From Actinomycetales bacterium (GTDB lineage: Bacteria; Actinomycetota; Actinomycetes; Actinomycetales; Dermatophilaceae), in contig JAAYCP010000293.1 in assembly GCA_012729695.1 (NCBI GenBank), forward strand, positions 1 to 37,342: 37,342 bases of DNA, written 5' to 3'. Each line of letters begins with the position of its first letter. The first letter of the stretch is position 1. The notes under the pieces were generated by a model that saw nothing but the letters and a program-made list of their open reading frames with translations, was not told the DNA's origin and made no database searches. Of the stretch, positions 35,860 to 37,342 are shown in pieces. Position numbers and translations under genes: made by a program.

Positions 35860-37143
35860 ATGATCCTCTGCGTGCGCACGCTTCTCCCGGACCTCACCCC
35901 GCTGCGCACCAGCCCCGCCTACCTGCGGCTGTGGACCGGCTTCACCCTTGCCGGCGTCGGTGCCCAGATGGCGACGGTCGCGATCGGTTTGCAGGTCTAC
36001 GACCTCACCGGCTCCTCCGCGGCGGTGGGCCTCGTGGGGCTCTTCGCTCTCGTGCCGCTCGTCGTGCTCGGCCTCTACGGTGGTGCGCTGGCCGATCAGC
36101 ACGACCGTCGTCTCGTCGCCCTGATTGCCCAGCTCGTCGCCTGGGTGAGCAGTGTGCTGCTGGCGGCCCAGGCATACCTGGGGAACACGCAGGTCTGGAT
36201 CCTGTATGCGCTGGTCGCCCTCTTCAACGGAGCGTTCGCCGTCATGTCGCCGGCGCGGTCGAGCATCTATCCGCGGATCCTGCCGAAGGAACAGCTCCCG
36301 GCCGCCAACGCGCTCGGCGTTCTCGCCATGAACACCGCGATGACGGTCGGCCCACTGCTCGCGGGCGTGCTCATCGGTTGGCAAGGCTTCCGCGCCGCCT
36401 ACACCTTCGATGCGGTGATCACCACGGCGGCTCTCTGGGGGCTGCTCACCCTCGGTCCGATCAAGCCGGAGCCGGGGGAGGGATCGCGCCGGGCTGGATT
36501 CCGTTCGGTGACAGAGGGATTCGGCTTCCTCCGGCGAAGCCCCAACGTCCGGATGACCTTCATCACCGACATCTTCGCAATGGTCCTCGCCCAGCCGAGG
36601 GTGCTCCTCCCCGCGGCGGGCATGGTCATCCTCGGCGGAGGAGCGACGACGGTCGGCAACCTGTATGCGGCAGCTGCGGTCGGCGGCATCGTCGCCATGT
36701 TCTTCTCGGGTCGATTGGGATCGGTGCGAAGGCAGGGTGTCGCGATCCTCGTCTCGATCTGTGGTTGGGGCGCGGGGATCGCCGGCCTCGGGGTCGCGCT
36801 GCTGCTGGCGGGCGGTCCGCTCACCCAGCAGCAGGCGTTCTGGCTCGCCATGCTGGGGATGTTCGCGGCGGGCGCATCCGATGCGGTGTCCGCGGTGTTC
36901 CGGACCACGATCCTGCAGAGCGCTGCGCCGGATCACATGCGAGGACGGCTGCAGGGGGTCTTCATCGTCGTGGTCGCGGGTGGGCCGCGGGTCGGCGAGA
37001 TCGTCGGTGGAGGAGTGGCCGATGCGATCGGCGAGGGGTGGACAGCTGTCGCCGGAGGTCTCGCGTGCATCCTCGTCATGGGGTACTTCCGCCTGCGCTC
37101 GCGAGGTTTCGTCGCCTACGACGCGCGGACGCCCACGCCGTAG
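35860..37143 (+). CDS. MFS exporter, EntS-like
   Basis: 427 aa, 10-12 predicted transmembrane helices. The N-half has LVPLVVLGLYGGALADQHDRRLVAL (the MFS motif A region) and FNGAFAVMSPARSSIYPRIL; the C-half has PDHMRGRLQGVFIVVVAGGPRVGEIVGG, both typical of EntS/MFS_3-type exporters. Substrate cannot be inferred; the family exports siderophores or drugs. Start at ATG 35860, GTG at 35872 possible; Shine-Dalgarno poor (GAGAG adjacent). It diverges from korA, as in mycobacteria, which may be a lineage-conserved neighbourhood and not a functional link. The stop codon sits inside a strong hairpin. Confidence 0.88.
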   Translation: MILCVRTLLPDLTPLRTSPAYLRLWTGFTLAGVGAQMATVAIGLQVYDLTGSSAAVGLVGLFALVPLVVLGLYGGALADQHDRRLVALIAQLVAWVSSVLLAAQAYLGNTQVWILYALVALFNGAFAVMSPARSSIYPRILPKEQLPAANALGVLAMNTAMTVGPLLAGVLIGWQGFRAAYTFDAVITTAALWGLLTLGPIKPEPGEGSRRAGFRSVTEGFGFLRRSPNVRMTFITDIFAMVLAQPRVLLPAAGMVILGGGATTVGNLYAAAAVGGIVAMFFSGRLGSVRRQGVAILVSICGWGAGIAGLGVALLLAGGPLTQQQAFWLAMLGMFAAGASDAVSAVFRTTILQSAAPDHMRGRLQGVFIVVVAGGPRVGEIVGGGVADAIGEGWTAVAGGLACILVMGYFRLRSRGFVAYDARTPTP

Positions 37144-37165
37144 TCTCGCTGCACCGGCGTGGGCG
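37130..37165 (+). terminator. strong hairpin at the end of the MFS gene
   Basis: CGCCCACGCCG (37130-37140) and CGGCGTGGGCG (37155-37165) form an 11-bp perfect GC stem with a 14-base loop that holds the stop codon (37141-37143). A GC stem without T-tract is usual in high-GC actinobacteria. Probable transcription end. Confidence 0.55.
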
Positions 37166-37253
37166 GAGCTCTGGGACTCGTCGTCCACAATCGCCAGGTC
37201 CATGATCACCCAGCCGGGCAAGGTCTGTCAGTGCGCCCTGGTTGGGTTGATGC

Positions 37254-37342
37254 ATGGCGGGGAATGGGTTTGGGGTTCTGGAGCGGGTGCGGGAGGCGGC
37301 GTTGGGGCCGTGTCTGCAGCCGGCGGGGGAGCGTGGGGTGGG
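37254..37342 (+). CDS. start of an unidentified gene, cut by right edge
   Basis: An ATG at 37254 opens a frame that runs to the end of the window (about 29 codons, MAGNGFGVLERVREAALG...). Almost every third base is G or T, unlike the C/G-ending codons elsewhere in the window. Such G-rich starts are common in actinobacterial HNH/DUF222 (13E12-repeat type) genes, and the GVLERVREA segment would fit one. This is a guess; too little sequence is present. No clear Shine-Dalgarno except a GTTGGGTTG run. Confidence 0.35.
   Translation, partial: MAGNGFGVLERVREAALGPCLQPAGERGV

Overview
High-GC actinobacterial chromosome segment (roughly 70% G+C by eye). The evidence for the lineage is a mycothione reductase, which marks mycothiol-using Actinomycetota, a complete menaquinone-linked 14-subunit Complex I operon, fused gamma/alpha KorA with KorB, and many GTG starts with ATGA/GTGA gene overlaps. 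Codon use and gene order look like Micrococcales, perhaps Intrasporangiaceae; that is an inference and not a species call. I see no tRNA, rRNA, CRISPR array, insertion sequence or prophage. No gap between genes exceeds 300 bases.

Layout. (1) Positions 1-7791 are a menaquinone biosynthesis neighbourhood: menC (cut by the left edge), a convergent mycothione reductase gene, a small WXG100-like protein and an alpha/beta hydrolase coupled to menD, then isochorismate synthase (menF) on the minus strand, diverging from menG. (2) 7792-8060 is a structured control region with a close match to a Rex (NADH/NAD+ sensor) operator. (3) 8061-24422 is nuoABCDEFGHIJKLMN, with every subunit intact and almost every junction overlapping. 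It runs with a 3-base gap into a long-chain polyprenyl diphosphate synthase gene (menaquinone side chain) and then a PLP amino acid deaminase/aldolase. (4) 26775-31615 is a tight six-gene operon: quinol-dependent nitric oxide reductase, a Cys4-motif membrane protein, a stomatin/SPFH protein and three small membrane proteins. (5) 31656-35646 on the minus strand holds a RarD-type EamA transporter and korAB (2-oxoglutarate:ferredoxin oxidoreductase). (6) 35860-37143 is an MFS exporter diverging from korA. The right edge carries the start of a G-rich reading frame of unknown identity.

Together the window is a menaquinone-centred respiratory island. The men genes and the polyprenyl synthase make the quinone, Complex I reduces it, qNOR can oxidise the quinol with NO, and KorAB feeds low-potential electrons from 2-oxoglutarate. 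The least explained part is the qNOR operon, whose five partner genes suggest an uncharacterised membrane assembly. Other points of interest are tiny ORFs that bridge the only two substantial gaps inside the nuo operon by exact stop/start overlaps, and a heptamer (GTATGCG/CGCATAC) that recurs about 20 times, far above its close variants.
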